From: CAZNSX01 sp964575845
Lineage (GTDB): Bacteria; UBA8248; CAZNSX01
Direction of reading: 5' to 3'
NCBI GenBank assembly: GCA_964575845.1
Contig: CAZNSX010000001.1
Coordinates: forward strand, 558,001 to 622,000
DNA: 64,000 bases
Shown here piece by piece: positions 16,096-25,354 of the stretch (positions are counted from its first letter, which is position 1; each line of letters begins with the position of its first letter). The notes beneath the pieces were generated by a model. It was not told the DNA's origin. It saw nothing but the letters and a program-made list of their open reading frames with translations, and did not search any database. The position numbers were made by a program, and so were the translations under genes.

Positions 16096-18042
16096 CTATT
16101 TTGGGTCGCCGCGGACCGGCTCCACGGCTTCGGGCTTGAACGTCAGGGCCTCCTTCTCCCTCCGGCTTTGCAGCCAGGTATACACCAGGAGCGCGGGGCC
16201 GAGAATAATGCCCGCAATGTCCAGAATGGGATTCGGATATACGAGAAGGATCCCCGCAAGCAGATAAAGGCAACGTATTGCCGGACTCAGCCTGCGCCAT
16301 ATCCAGCCCTCAAGGCCCGCCGACAGAAGATATAGCGCAAGCATTGTCAGGAACAAAGCCATGACCGTCTCGCTCCAGGTCCCGTCGAGCAGGATTGCCG
16401 GTTTGTAAACGAAGTAGTAAGGCAGGACGAAGGCCGCAAGTCCGAGACGCGACGCCGTAACACCGGTTTTCATCATGTTTGAGCCGGCTATGCTGGCGCC
16501 CGCATAAGCGGCCAGAGCCACCGGCGGCGTGATGGCGGAGATGATGGCGAAATAGAGGACGAACATATGGGAGGAGAGGTCAGAGATTCCCATCTTGACG
16601 AGGGCCGGCGCGGCCAGAGCCGCCACCAGGATGTAGGCTCCCGTGGTCGGCAGTCCCATGCCCAGGATCAGAGAGGCGATGGCCGTGAGAATCAGGCCGA
16701 ATATGAGCACCTCCTTCGAGATTGAAATAACCATGTCCACGAACTTGAAGCCAACTCCGGTCATCATGATGATGCCCATGATGATGCCGGCCGTGGCGCA
16801 GGCGGACACGATGGGAAGAGCGTTACGGACCCCGATTTGAATGGCTTGGCCGAGGGAGCGGGGCCCCATCCATGTCTCACGCCTCGCAAAAGAGACGATG
16901 GGCACGAATACTACGGCCCAGAAAGCAGCAAAGAAAGGCGAGTAGCCCTGCACCAGCATAGCCAGCAGGGCCACGAGCGGAAGGCTGAGATGGCCGTTGC
17001 GCTTCATCGTCTGGATGAAGGTGGGCCTTCCTGCCATGTCCATTGCTCCCAGCGCCATCTTGTCGGCCTCGAAGTGGATGGTCCAGTACATGGTCCAGTA
17101 GTAGAGGAGCGCCGGAAGTGCGGCTGCAAAGCATATGCGGACGTATGGGATGCCCGTTATCTCCATGACGAGAAAGGCGGCAGCCCCCATGACCGGAGGT
17201 GTGAACTGCCCCCCACAGGAGGCTGCGGCCTCCACGGCACCGGCGAACCCGGGTTTGTAGCCCGTCTGCTTCATCATGGGAATGGTGAAGGAGCCCGTGG
17301 CAAAGACGTTAGCCGTGGCGCTCCCCGCGATTGTTCCGAAGAAGGCGCTCGATACCACAGCGGCCTTGGCGGGGCCGCCCTTTGTTTTTCCGGTAAGTGC
17401 AAAGGCCACGTCGGTGAATAAGCGGCCGACGCCAGAGACCTGAAGGAAGGCCCCTAACAGTATAAAGAGAAAGATATAGGTGGAGCTTATGCCGATCGGG
17501 AAACCGTAGATGCCCCTTGTGGACAGGTAGAGGGACTCGATGACGATGTGAAAGGGGAAGCCCGGAGTCTTGAGAGTGCCGGGAAAATACTCGCCGCAGA
17601 GGCCGTAGAGCAGGAAGAACAGGGCGATCATGACGATTGGCATCCCCACTGTCCTGCGCGAGCTTTCAAGGACGAGAAGCACAATGATAACCCCCAGAAC
17701 CTGCTCAGTCAGGGTCAGGGGGTCAACGAAATCGAATCGGGTGGTTATGTAGCTGTAGAAGACCCAAATGTAGAGTGTCACTACGAAGGATAAAATGACC
17801 AGGATCAGGTCAACGGCCCAGTACTTTTCAGGCTTTTTCTTTGACGCGGGGTAGAGGACAAAGATGAGGACAAGAGCGAAGCCCAGGTGAAGGGACCGCT
17901 GGAGCACGGTATCGAGGATCCCGAAGGCCGCGGTGTAGAGGTGAAAAAGACCCATCCCGAGCGCAACCGCGTAAACGAACCACTTGACCGCGCCCTCGAA
18001 CTCCCGGGTACGCTTTAAAGCACCGGGGCCTTCCTCAGCCAT
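16096..18042 (-). CDS. TRAP transporter fused DctQM-type permease
   Basis: A 648-aa inner-membrane protein of the fused 4TM/12TM TRAP permease class that partners with TAXI binding proteins. The N-terminal part (residues 20-150) holds the small-subunit-like helices, and the larger part carries the DctM-like helices with conserved GAFLQVSGVGRLFTDVA, GTIAGSATANVFATGSF and GMGLPTTGAYIL segments. Transport is expected to be driven by an ion gradient, with a carboxylate or amino acid as cargo. The TAXI binding protein is the gene immediately upstream, with a strong hairpin between them. Length is normal for the class. Confidence 0.93.
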   Translation of the reverse strand: MAEEGPGALKRTREFEGAVKWFVYAVALGMGLFHLYTAAFGILDTVLQRSLHLGFALVLIFVLYPASKKKPEKYWAVDLILVILSFVVTLYIWVFYSYITTRFDFVDPLTLTEQVLGVIIVLLVLESSRRTVGMPIVMIALFFLLYGLCGEYFPGTLKTPGFPFHIVIESLYLSTRGIYGFPIGISSTYIFLFILLGAFLQVSGVGRLFTDVAFALTGKTKGGPAKAAVVSSAFFGTIAGSATANVFATGSFTIPMMKQTGYKPGFAGAVEAAASCGGQFTPPVMGAAAFLVMEITGIPYVRICFAAALPALLYYWTMYWTIHFEADKMALGAMDMAGRPTFIQTMKRNGHLSLPLVALLAMLVQGYSPFFAAFWAVVFVPIVSFARRETWMGPRSLGQAIQIGVRNALPIVSACATAGIIMGIIMMTGVGFKFVDMVISISKEVLIFGLILTAIASLILGMGLPTTGAYILVAALAAPALVKMGISDLSSHMFVLYFAIISAITPPVALAAYAGASIAGSNMMKTGVTASRLGLAAFVLPYYFVYKPAILLDGTWSETVMALFLTMLALYLLSAGLEGWIWRRLSPAIRCLYLLAGILLVYPNPILDIAGIILGPALLVYTWLQSRREKEALTFKPEAVEPVRGDPK

Positions 18043-18082
18043 GATGGCCTCAGGGACCTAAGCAAAGAATGGTCAAAAGATA

Positions 18083-18115
18083 CCTCACCCCGACGTCTCT
18101 GCCGCCGGGGTGAGG
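18083..18115 (-). other. Intercistronic hairpin between TAXI and TRAP permease genes
   Basis: CCTCACCCCG (18083-18092) is perfectly complementary to CGGGGTGAGG (18106-18115), with a 13-base loop. On the minus-strand transcript it is followed by TATCTTTTG. It could be a leaky terminator or a 3' stabiliser making more binding protein than permease. Confidence 0.55.
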
Positions 18116-18152
18116 CGTTTCGATGACGGAACCGTTGGAGGCTGATGCCAAC

Positions 18153-19187
18153 CTACTTCATGTAGCCCATCTCCTTGTAGTACCGGGCTGCGCCTGGATG
18201 GAGCTCATAGCCCGTATCCTCCCAGGCCTTCTTCGGGTCATACTGGCAGAGGCGCTTGACGGCCTTGCACATTTCATCTTTTCCCTCGGCCAGGGCTTTG
18301 GTGATCCCGTAGATGAGGTCCTCGGGCTGCATCTTGTTGGTGGTCAGGATAGTCTTGACACCGACGAAGGGGGTCGGCTTATCCATGTATTTGAAGCTAT
18401 GGGCCGGCACCACAAAGGTGGGAAGGTTGTACTTCTCCTTCAAGGCCTTCTGGACATCTTCATCCAAGCCCATGAACTTTATCTTGCGGGCCGTCTCCAG
18501 CTCGACCACCGGCGGGTGGTTGAAGGATGACGCGATCGCCCACATATCTACGTGTCCGTCCCGCATGAGGTTCAATGCCTCACCATGGACGGAGGTGACG
18601 CGCAATGAGCCGCCCCATTTCCTGAGCTCACTGAAAAAGGGCTGCTTCTCGGCTGGCCCCCAGCCGTACTCGGCCAAGATGTAGCGGGCGATGACGCCGC
18701 CCGTGTCCGTGGTGGGACGGTTCATTACAATCTTCACGGGAAACTTCTTCTCCGTCACCTCGCGCAGGGAGTTTAGGGGAAAGTCGCCCTGAGCCATGAT
18801 GTTAACGAAGTTCTGGTCCAGCGTGGCGATGGCGCGGATATTCTTCTGGGGCTCCTTGAAGGGGCCGGTGCCAGTGGCGGCCCAGCCCGCCCAGGCGGTG
18901 AAGGTGTAGGCCATATGACCAAGACCACGACTGATGGAGATCACATTGCCGACGCCTGTCCCCGGGACGATCGTTATGGTCGAACCAGGCGGAAGGGCCT
19001 TCTTGATGACCTGGGAGACGACTCCTGACTGGGTGTACCAGCCACCGCCCGGCGAGCCGGAGATGAGGGTGAATTTTATGGGTTCGGCCGCAGCCGCATC
19101 GGAGGCCGCTCCGACGATCAGTGTGAAGGTGACGGTGAGAGTCAGCAGCATCGGAAGCAAATGGAAGAATCCTCTCTTGCGTCGCAT
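18153..19187 (-). CDS. TAXI-family TRAP transporter solute-binding protein
   Basis: A 344-aa secreted or periplasmic binding protein. A signal peptide is evident: MRRKRGFFHLL, a hydrophobic core and cleavage near AAAAEP around residue 35. The mature start KFTLISGSPGGGWYTQSG, with the glycine-rich ligand loop, is characteristic of TAXI proteins, which bind glutamate, glutarate-like or other organic acids. GAGGAG precedes the ATG. It is followed by the fused TRAP permease and preceded by an HpcH/HpaI aldolase, so the cargo is likely a keto or hydroxy acid feeding that aldolase; that link is inference. Confidence 0.93.
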   Translation of the reverse strand: MRRKRGFFHLLPMLLTLTVTFTLIVGAASDAAAAEPIKFTLISGSPGGGWYTQSGVVSQVIKKALPPGSTITIVPGTGVGNVISISRGLGHMAYTFTAWAGWAATGTGPFKEPQKNIRAIATLDQNFVNIMAQGDFPLNSLREVTEKKFPVKIVMNRPTTDTGGVIARYILAEYGWGPAEKQPFFSELRKWGGSLRVTSVHGEALNLMRDGHVDMWAIASSFNHPPVVELETARKIKFMGLDEDVQKALKEKYNLPTFVVPAHSFKYMDKPTPFVGVKTILTTNKMQPEDLIYGITKALAEGKDEMCKAVKRLCQYDPKKAWEDTGYELHPGAARYYKEMGYMK

Positions 19188-19354
19188 CGTTTGCTCCTCC
19201 TCTTGCTCAGTGCGATTCTTTTGGGGGAAAAAGAAAATAAGCGAACTTAAACTCAGTACCGCAGCTTTCCGGCCGCCTTTTTATAGGAGTGAATTTCGGT
19301 ATGATTCTAGTCTCTGGGTTCGCCCCTGTCAATGAGAAATTGGGAACACGCCTG

Positions 19355-20134
19355 TCATATATGCTCTTTGATTTTTATCAGCTCCTGACAGGCCTGGCGG
19401 AAGATCACCTCATCCGTGGAAAGTGCTATCACTCTGACGCCCGCCTCAGCAACCCTTCTGGCGTAAGGCACATTTGAAATGGGAGTCGTGACGGTCATCA
19501 CCGCCACCCCCGCCTCATCGCACATCTTGACCATGTCCTTTAGCGCGGCGTAGAGCTTCGGGTGCTCATAGGTCTCACCGGGAAGGCCGATTGACTGGGA
19601 GAGGTCCACGGGGCCGAAGAGGATGATGTCCACCCCCTTTATCTTCAGGATCTCCGGGGTGTTCTTTATGCCATCCTCGCCCTCTATGAGCAGGATTACG
19701 AGGGTGTCCTCATTGGCCTTCTGGTAATAGTCCTTCCAGGAGGAAAGACCGAAGCGCGCCGCGCGAATAGAAGGGCAGGCGCTCCTGTCGCCGAGCGGAG
19801 GATACTTGGCGGAGTGGACCACGGCCTTGGCCTGCTCAACGGTGTTGATGTGGGGGACTATCACTCCCTGGGCGCCATTATCAAGAGCCTTGCATATAAG
19901 AGGAGGGCTGTTCTCATACACCCTCACCAGCGGTGTCATGTCTGTAAGGTCGCAGGCCCTGACAGCCTTCAGCGTTGCCCCCACGTCAGCGGGCGAGTGC
20001 TCGGTGTCGATGAACACGAAATCGAAGCCGGTCCAGCCCATTATTTCAATGAGGGACGGGTCTGTGGTGAAGCTTTCTAGACCGACTGCAACCTTACCCT
20101 GCTTGAGGAGCTCTTTCACCTTGTTGGGTCTCAT
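19355..20134 (-). CDS. HpcH/HpaI-family class II aldolase
   Basis: A 259-aa metal-dependent pyruvate aldolase of the HpcH/HpaI family, which splits 2-keto-4-hydroxy acids into pyruvate and an aldehyde (members include 2-keto-3-deoxy-L-rhamnonate and 4-hydroxy-2-oxoheptanedioate aldolases). Visible family segments are GFDFVFIDTEHSP with the metal-site Glu/His, TPLVRV, ALDNGAQGVIVPHI, and GVDIILFGPVDLSQSIGLPG. GGGAGGG precedes the ATG. It lies between a molybdopterin enzyme and the TAXI-TRAP transporter on the same strand, with gaps of 132 and 167 bases, so they may form one regulated set for uptake and cleavage of a hydroxy-keto acid. Confidence 0.9.
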   Translation of the reverse strand: MRPNKVKELLKQGKVAVGLESFTTDPSLIEIMGWTGFDFVFIDTEHSPADVGATLKAVRACDLTDMTPLVRVYENSPPLICKALDNGAQGVIVPHINTVEQAKAVVHSAKYPPLGDRSACPSIRAARFGLSSWKDYYQKANEDTLVILLIEGEDGIKNTPEILKIKGVDIILFGPVDLSQSIGLPGETYEHPKLYAALKDMVKMCDEAGVAVMTVTTPISNVPYARRVAEAGVRVIALSTDEVIFRQACQELIKIKEHI

Positions 20135-20266
20135 CTTACTGCCCTCCCTGTTGGTTGGCGTCGCCTGAAAGAGCTTGAGATTATCCGGCTCGCGAGGTCT
20201 ATGTCCGCTCTCTGGCGGGCGCGGACGCCTTCAGAACTTGACCCCCCTCCGAAATGGGCGACTTGA

Positions 20267-22411
20267 CTACACCTTGTATACCTTGCAGAGATTTCCCCGG
20301 ATGGGCGTGGCCCCGCTCACGGGGTCGTAAGGTGGATCGTTAGACATGATCACGTTTATGTTGGACTCATAGACCCCGCGGAGTTTATCCTCCTTTCTCT
20401 CGGGGAACCACCAGTGGGAAGGGGCGCTCACCACTCTGGGGTCCACGGCCTCGGTCAGCTCCGCCCACATCTTCACCCTGCCGCGGCCGTGAGGAGCCTC
20501 TATCCAGACCTCATCCCCCTCCCTTATGCCGAGCTTCTCCGCGGTCCCGGGATGTATCTCGACTGTGGGCCGCGGGAAGAGTTCCCTCAGCCAGGGGATC
20601 TGGCGGTTGGACCCGTGGAAGTAGGCCACGTTGCGGGCGCCTGTGATGAGGACGAGAGGATACTCCTTGGCCGTTTCGGGCTGGGTCAGTGGTGTTTCGG
20701 GGTTCTCCCGGTAGGAGGGAAGGGGGTCGTAGCCATATCTCTCGGCGAGGGTGGAGTAAAGCTCGACCTTGCCCGAAGGGGTGTTGAAGCCTATCTCCTC
20801 ATACTTCTTGTAGCGGACATCCTCCCTGACGAAGCGCCTTTTGTTCAGCTGCTTGAAAGTGATCCCCATATCCTTGAGCTGGTAATCGTTATATGCCTCG
20901 ATGGTCTTCACCACCTCCGGCACCTCATAGCCCATCCGCCGGATGACCTCGAGGTCAATGGTTCTGTCGCTGGGGAGGCTGAACTCCGGCTCCACCACCT
21001 TCCGCCGCGCACCTATGAAGTTGTTGTAAAAAAGATACTCCACCTCATCCCTTGAGAGGTAGCTGCAGGGGGGGAGGATGAGGTCACAGAGGGCGAGCTG
21101 GGGCGTCATGAAAAAATCAGAGCCCACGAGGAACTCCACGTGATCTAAGGCTTTTCTCGTCTCCATCGTGTCTTCGAGAGCGAGCAGGAGGTCATTCTGT
21201 GCCCAGAGGGCTTTAATAGGGTAGGGCTCCCCCGTGATCATCGCGTGGATGGTCGAGGGGGGATGGGTGTAATTTCCCACCATGGAGTGGGTTCCGGAGA
21301 AGAGGGGGAACTCCTTCGCCCCTATCACGATGTCTGTCTTCTCCGGCGGAAGGGTCAGGTGCTCCTTTGTGACGGTCGCGCGGCTCTTGAAAGCTCTTGC
21401 CCTCTCGGGGAAGATGTGGCCGCCCTTGACATCCAGGTTACCGCAGATTGCGGCGAGAATGGAGACGGCGCGGATAGTCTCATTCACCTTGATGCTCATC
21501 TGCACGCCCACCCGCGTGTGCACGGTTGCGGGACGGTTGAGGGCGTAGGTGCGGGCGGCCCGCACGATGTCATCCGCCGGGACCCAGGTTATCTCTGAAA
21601 CCATTTCCGGCGGGAAGTGGGAGACCCTCTCCCTCAGCTCCTCAAAGCCCAGGCACCACCTCGCCACAAATTCCTTATCATAGATTCCCTCGGAGATTAT
21701 GACATTCAGGATCGCGAGGCAGAGCGCATCATCCGTGCTTGGCCTCAGCTGCAGGAAGAGGTCCGCCTTCGCGGCTATCTCGGTCATGCGGGGGTCTATC
21801 ACTATGAGCTTTGCCCCTCGCTTCTTTCCGATCATTATGTCGCGCGCTCTTGTGGGATGGGATGCCACCGGGTTTCCGCCCCAGAGCATTATGCAACGGC
21901 TGTTGCGGTAGTCAGGGCCCTCCTCGCTCGTGACCCTGTCGCCGAAGACCATGGCGTTGGCTATGAGGACCGGGGAGTGGCAGTAGTGGGCATCTGAGTG
22001 GAAGTGGGTGGGGCTCCCCATGGCATATAGCCATGCCTGCTTGGTGATGGCGTGGCTATGGAATCCGACGTCGCCCCAGCTCCAGGTGACGGTCTCGGGG
22101 CCGTATTTTTCGATAACGGCCTTGAATCCCGCCGCCGCCATGTCCAGAGCCTCATCCCAGGAGAGGCGCTCCCACTCGCCCCTGGCTCCTACGCGCTTCA
22201 TGGGGTATCTGAGCCTGTCGGGGTGATTCAGGAACTGCACCACGGCTAGACCCTTGGGACACATGAAGCCCTCGTTCTGAGGGAAGGAGGGGTCTCCCTC
22301 CACCTTCACCACCTTGCCGTCCCTCACGTGGGCCAGCACCCCGCAGGAGCAGTGGCACCTGTCGCAGAGGGTAGGGATAATCTCAATGTGAGAACCGTCT
22401 GGTTTCTTCAT
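20267..22411 (-). CDS. Molybdopterin oxidoreductase, cytoplasmic (acetylene-hydratase/formate-dehydrogenase-like)
   Basis: About 714 aa, a bis-MGD enzyme of the DMSO reductase superfamily. The N-terminal [4Fe-4S] motif is CDRCHCSCG followed by GFMCPKG; C-x2-C-x3-C is present, with one extra Cys between. The segment AHYCHSPVLIANAMVFG supplies a likely Mo/W-ligating Cys. The C-terminal MopB domain ends GATPIRGNLCKVYKV. There is no Tat signal, so it is probably cytoplasmic. No electron-transfer or membrane subunit gene is adjacent, which fits stand-alone members such as acetylene hydratase. The frame extends 51 codons upstream, but ATG 22411 has GAGGAAA and the family N-terminus. The reaction cannot be assigned. 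Confidence 0.87.
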   Translation of the reverse strand: MKKPDGSHIEIIPTLCDRCHCSCGVLAHVRDGKVVKVEGDPSFPQNEGFMCPKGLAVVQFLNHPDRLRYPMKRVGARGEWERLSWDEALDMAAAGFKAVIEKYGPETVTWSWGDVGFHSHAITKQAWLYAMGSPTHFHSDAHYCHSPVLIANAMVFGDRVTSEEGPDYRNSRCIMLWGGNPVASHPTRARDIMIGKKRGAKLIVIDPRMTEIAAKADLFLQLRPSTDDALCLAILNVIISEGIYDKEFVARWCLGFEELRERVSHFPPEMVSEITWVPADDIVRAARTYALNRPATVHTRVGVQMSIKVNETIRAVSILAAICGNLDVKGGHIFPERARAFKSRATVTKEHLTLPPEKTDIVIGAKEFPLFSGTHSMVGNYTHPPSTIHAMITGEPYPIKALWAQNDLLLALEDTMETRKALDHVEFLVGSDFFMTPQLALCDLILPPCSYLSRDEVEYLFYNNFIGARRKVVEPEFSLPSDRTIDLEVIRRMGYEVPEVVKTIEAYNDYQLKDMGITFKQLNKRRFVREDVRYKKYEEIGFNTPSGKVELYSTLAERYGYDPLPSYRENPETPLTQPETAKEYPLVLITGARNVAYFHGSNRQIPWLRELFPRPTVEIHPGTAEKLGIREGDEVWIEAPHGRGRVKMWAELTEAVDPRVVSAPSHWWFPERKEDKLRGVYESNINVIMSNDPPYDPVSGATPIRGNLCKVYKV

Positions 22412-22534
22412 CGCTCTTTTCCTCAATCGTTGCATCCGCAAGGCTCGTCCATGGACTCGCACTTTTCTATCACCACACCGTAGCCATGTCAATCTCGGAA
22501 GGGATTTGAGGGCACGGCCTCTCCGGAATTCAGG

Positions 22535-22564
22535 TTGACAAAGGAAAATGGCCCTACCTACCAT
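22535..22564 (+). promoter_or_regulatory. Candidate promoter for the FAH-family gene
   Basis: Perfect TTGACA at 22535-22540 and TACCAT at 22559-22564, with an 18-base spacer. It lies in the 250-base divergent gap between the molybdopterin enzyme and the FAH-family gene, about 90 bases before the chosen ATG at 22662. The -10 is weak. Confidence 0.4.
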
Positions 22565-22661
22565 AGGGGCGGGCCGGAGGGACGCTTTTGTTCACTTCTT
22601 GAGCGCTGTGTGGAGTGGCCTGAGAGCATGTGGGAAAGGGCTTCAAGAGGAGGAAAAGAGG

Positions 22662-23546
22662 ATGAGGCTTGTCTCCTATAAGGTAGTGACTGAGGTCAGG
22701 GGAGGGGTTCTGGTGGAAGGGGAGGTGATTGACATAAGCCGGGCCCTGGAGCTTGAGGCCCTGCTGAGGGGCTCGCGCGAGGGCCCCTTTCCCTCTGAGC
22801 TCCTGAGCCTGCTCAAGGAGGGGGATTTTCCCTTGAAGCTCTCCCTGGCTCTCAAGGCCCTTGAGGAGAAGGGCCTCACTTCTTCTTGCACCATCTCCGG
22901 CGATCTGAACCTCACGGCTCCCATCCCGAGGCCACCCACCTTCTTTGCCATGTCCAAAAACTATGCCTCTCACGACCCCAGTACTCCTGAGGAGCCGATT
23001 TTCTTTGTCAAGGCATCCACCTGTGTCGTGGGGCCTGAGGACAGTGTGATCTTTCCCCGGTTTATCGACCGTCTGGACCCCGAGGCGGAACTCGGCGTGG
23101 TCATAGGCAGGCGCTGCCGCAAGGTTCGGCGGGAGGAGGCGACGGATGTGGTGTTGGGCTATACCATCGTGAATGACGTGACGGCCCGCAACATTCAGTC
23201 TGAGGATAGGAAAAGGAACTACCCCGTTTTCCGCTCAAAGAGCCTTGAGACCTTCGGGCCCCTGGGCCCCTGCATACTTACGGCTGATGAAGTGCCAGAC
23301 CCTCATGCCTTGGAGATGACTCTCAAGGTGAATGGCGAGGAGCGCATGCGGACGAACACATCTGAGATGGTCCACAAGATCCCGGAAATAATCGAGGCTA
23401 TCTCAAACCTCATGCCCCTTGAGGCGGGGGACATAATCGCCACCGGGACGGCCGGGACTTTCGTCTCAGTCTCGCCGGGGGACCTCATGGAGATAACGAT
23501 AGAGCTCATCGGAACCCTGAGAAACCGGGTCGTCGCCGAAGGGTAG
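22662..23546 (+). CDS. Fumarylacetoacetate hydrolase family protein
   Basis: A 294-aa enzyme of the FAH/2-hydroxyhepta-2,4-diene-1,7-dioate isomerase family, which hydrolyses or isomerises carbon-carbon bonds of beta-diketo acids using Mg2+. The metal-binding segment RLDPEAELGVVIGRRCRKV, the GYTIVNDVTARNIQ motif and the C-terminal GDIIATGTAGT loop are all present. The frame extends 38 codons upstream, but that part is not family-like; ATG 22662 follows GAGGAGGAAAAGAGG. It is divergent from the molybdopterin enzyme and aldolase set and may act on the same aromatic- or keto-acid breakdown products. Confidence 0.9.
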   Translation: MRLVSYKVVTEVRGGVLVEGEVIDISRALELEALLRGSREGPFPSELLSLLKEGDFPLKLSLALKALEEKGLTSSCTISGDLNLTAPIPRPPTFFAMSKNYASHDPSTPEEPIFFVKASTCVVGPEDSVIFPRFIDRLDPEAELGVVIGRRCRKVRREEATDVVLGYTIVNDVTARNIQSEDRKRNYPVFRSKSLETFGPLGPCILTADEVPDPHALEMTLKVNGEERMRTNTSEMVHKIPEIIEAISNLMPLEAGDIIATGTAGTFVSVSPGDLMEITIELIGTLRNRVVAEG

Positions 23547-23597
23547 GGGGCTCTTCTCTCTCGAAAGGGTTCTAAAGATTCCGTTCAGGAGGGAATC

Positions 23598-24140
23598 TTG
23601 TCGAATAAACCGATGAGCAATTTAAATTTCAGATTGATGTCCTTTTGCTTTAAGTTCCGTGATTTTTTTCTCCCGCCCAAGAAAGTATTGAAGGAAGCGG
23701 GAATAGAGCCGGGATTTCATATAATTGATTTTGGCTGTGGCCCCGGAAGCTATTCAATCGCTGCTGCTGAATCAGTGGGGAAGTCCGGAAAAGTTTATGC
23801 TTTGGATGTGCATCCCCTCGCGATTCAAAGCGTCAAGAATAATGCTTCAAGAAAGGGGATGGAAAATATAGAAACTATTTGTTCCGATTGTGCAACTGGT
23901 TTGAAAGATGCTGTTATAGATGTCGCATTGTTGTATGACACATTTCATGGGTTGGGTGACCCAGATGGAGTATTGGAGGAGCTAAACCGAATATTGAAGT
24001 CGAATTCTATTTTATCTTTCAGGGATCACCACATGAAAGAAGATGAAATACAGTCCAAGATGACAAATGGAGGCTTGTTTAGCTTATTAAGAAAAGGCGG
24101 GAGAACATATAGTTTCTCCAAGAAAGATAGAAGGGGGTGA
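23598..24140 (+). CDS. Class I SAM-dependent methyltransferase, foreign-looking
   Basis: A 180-aa methyltransferase with the AdoMet-binding motif I IDFGCGPGSYS (near 43-53), an acidic VYALDVHP motif II and a later LYDTFHGLGDP motif. This is the UbiE/Methyltransf_11 fold. The start is TTG at 23598, supported by AGGAGGG at ideal distance. Its base composition is much more AT-rich than its neighbours, suggesting recent acquisition. It is somewhat shorter than typical UbiE-like enzymes, but all core motifs are present. The substrate is unknown; it stands alone between the FAH-family and LDH2 genes. Confidence 0.85.
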   Translation: MSNKPMSNLNFRLMSFCFKFRDFFLPPKKVLKEAGIEPGFHIIDFGCGPGSYSIAAAESVGKSGKVYALDVHPLAIQSVKNNASRKGMENIETICSDCATGLKDAVIDVALLYDTFHGLGDPDGVLEELNRILKSNSILSFRDHHMKEDEIQSKMTNGGLFSLLRKGGRTYSFSKKDRRG

Positions 24141-24270
24141 GTTCGCACAAAAGGGAGGCTCTCAAGCACATTAGATTTTCTCGGGGCAAAATTTCGAGCA
24201 TGCGCAGCAATCTAGCTGACTATGGCCGCAGGGGTTTCCTTCCCCGCATGTCAGAGCCGAGGGTAGGAAG

Positions 24271-25341
24271 ATGAGCGAGAGAGAGACCTTGAGGTTTAAG
24301 CCGGAAGAAATTATGGCCTTTTCTGTGGCCGCTCTTGAGGCGCACGGGGTGCCGCACCCCGATTGTGGGCTCCTCGCCGATAGCCTGCTGACGGCAGAGT
24401 TCCAGGGTATTTCCTCCCACGGCCTCATGCGTCTTCCCATCTACTGCGCCCGCTTCAGTCATGGCTCGACCGAGCCAAAGACCGAGGTCACGGTCCTCCA
24501 TGAGGGGGAAACAACAGCCCTTCTCGATGCCCATAACGGCATCGGCCAGGTGGCGGCCGCGAGGGCGATGGATCTGGCCATGGAGAAGGCGCGGGGGAGG
24601 GGACTCGGCCTTGTTGGAGTGAGGAGAAGCAATCATTTCGGCACGGCCGCCTACTTCAGCCGCATGGCCTGCCCCGGGGGGATGATCGGTTTTGCCGCCA
24701 CGAACTGCTGTCCCAGCATGGCACCCTGGGGAGGGAGAACCCGCCTTCTGGGGAATAACCCCATCTCCGTCGCAATCCCCGCCGGCGGACCCTTTCCCAT
24801 CATTCTTGATATGGCGCAGAGTGTGGTCGCCAAGGGAAAGCTGCTTCTGGCCATGAAGGAGGGGAGGAGGCTGCCTCCGGGCTGGGCTATGGATTCCCGC
24901 GGCGAGCCCACAGAAGACCCAAAGGAAGGCTTCCAGGGCCTGCTAATGCCCGCAGGAGGCTACAAGGGTTACGGCCTGGCCCTGATGGTGGAGCTCCTGA
25001 CGGGCGCCCTCACAGGGGCGGGCATGCTGGATGAGCTCCCTCTTCCCGTATCCCCGGAGGGCAGGGGCGAGGTGGGCCACCTCCTGGGGGCCCTGAAGGT
25101 TGAGGAGTTCATGCCGCTTGAGGAATTTCAGGGCCGCGTCAGGATGGTCGTGGGAAAGCTCAAGGCCTCTGAGAGGCGGGAGGGCTTTGAGGAGGTGCTC
25201 ATGCCCGGAGAGCCGGAATGGAGGAGAGAGCAGGAAAGCCGAAGGCGCGGCCTTCCCCTCTCAGAGGAACTATATGCCGGCCTGAGGGAGCTCGGGGAGA
25301 AGCTCGACCTTAGAGTTCCACCTCCTATCGGGGCGCTCTAG
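24271..25341 (+). CDS. LDH2/malate-lactate dehydrogenase family oxidoreductase
   Basis: A 356-aa NAD(P)-dependent dehydrogenase of the malate/L-sulfolactate/ureidoglycolate (LDH2) family, unrelated to classical lactate dehydrogenase. Family marks are the HGVPHPDC region, SSHGLMRLPIY with the catalytic His, GIGQVAAARAMDLAMEKA, RRSNHFGTAAYFSRMA, and LGNNPISVAIPAG followed by ILDMAQSVVAKGKL. It oxidises a 2-hydroxy acid to a 2-keto acid. It starts at ATG 24271 after GGGTAGGAAG. Its stop is 13 bases from the stop of the convergent IorA-like gene. The hydroxy acid is not determined. Confidence 0.9.
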   Translation: MSERETLRFKPEEIMAFSVAALEAHGVPHPDCGLLADSLLTAEFQGISSHGLMRLPIYCARFSHGSTEPKTEVTVLHEGETTALLDAHNGIGQVAAARAMDLAMEKARGRGLGLVGVRRSNHFGTAAYFSRMACPGGMIGFAATNCCPSMAPWGGRTRLLGNNPISVAIPAGGPFPIILDMAQSVVAKGKLLLAMKEGRRLPPGWAMDSRGEPTEDPKEGFQGLLMPAGGYKGYGLALMVELLTGALTGAGMLDELPLPVSPEGRGEVGHLLGALKVEEFMPLEEFQGRVRMVVGKLKASERREGFEEVLMPGEPEWRREQESRRRGLPLSEELYAGLRELGEKLDLRVPPPIGAL

Positions 25342-25354
25342 GGAGCCTTCCTCT

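Noticed and set aside
16049..16300. 84-residue N-terminal extension of the MFS protein
   Set aside because: It overlaps the TRAP permease gene and is hydrophilic, with Arg/Pro-rich composition typical of shadow translation.
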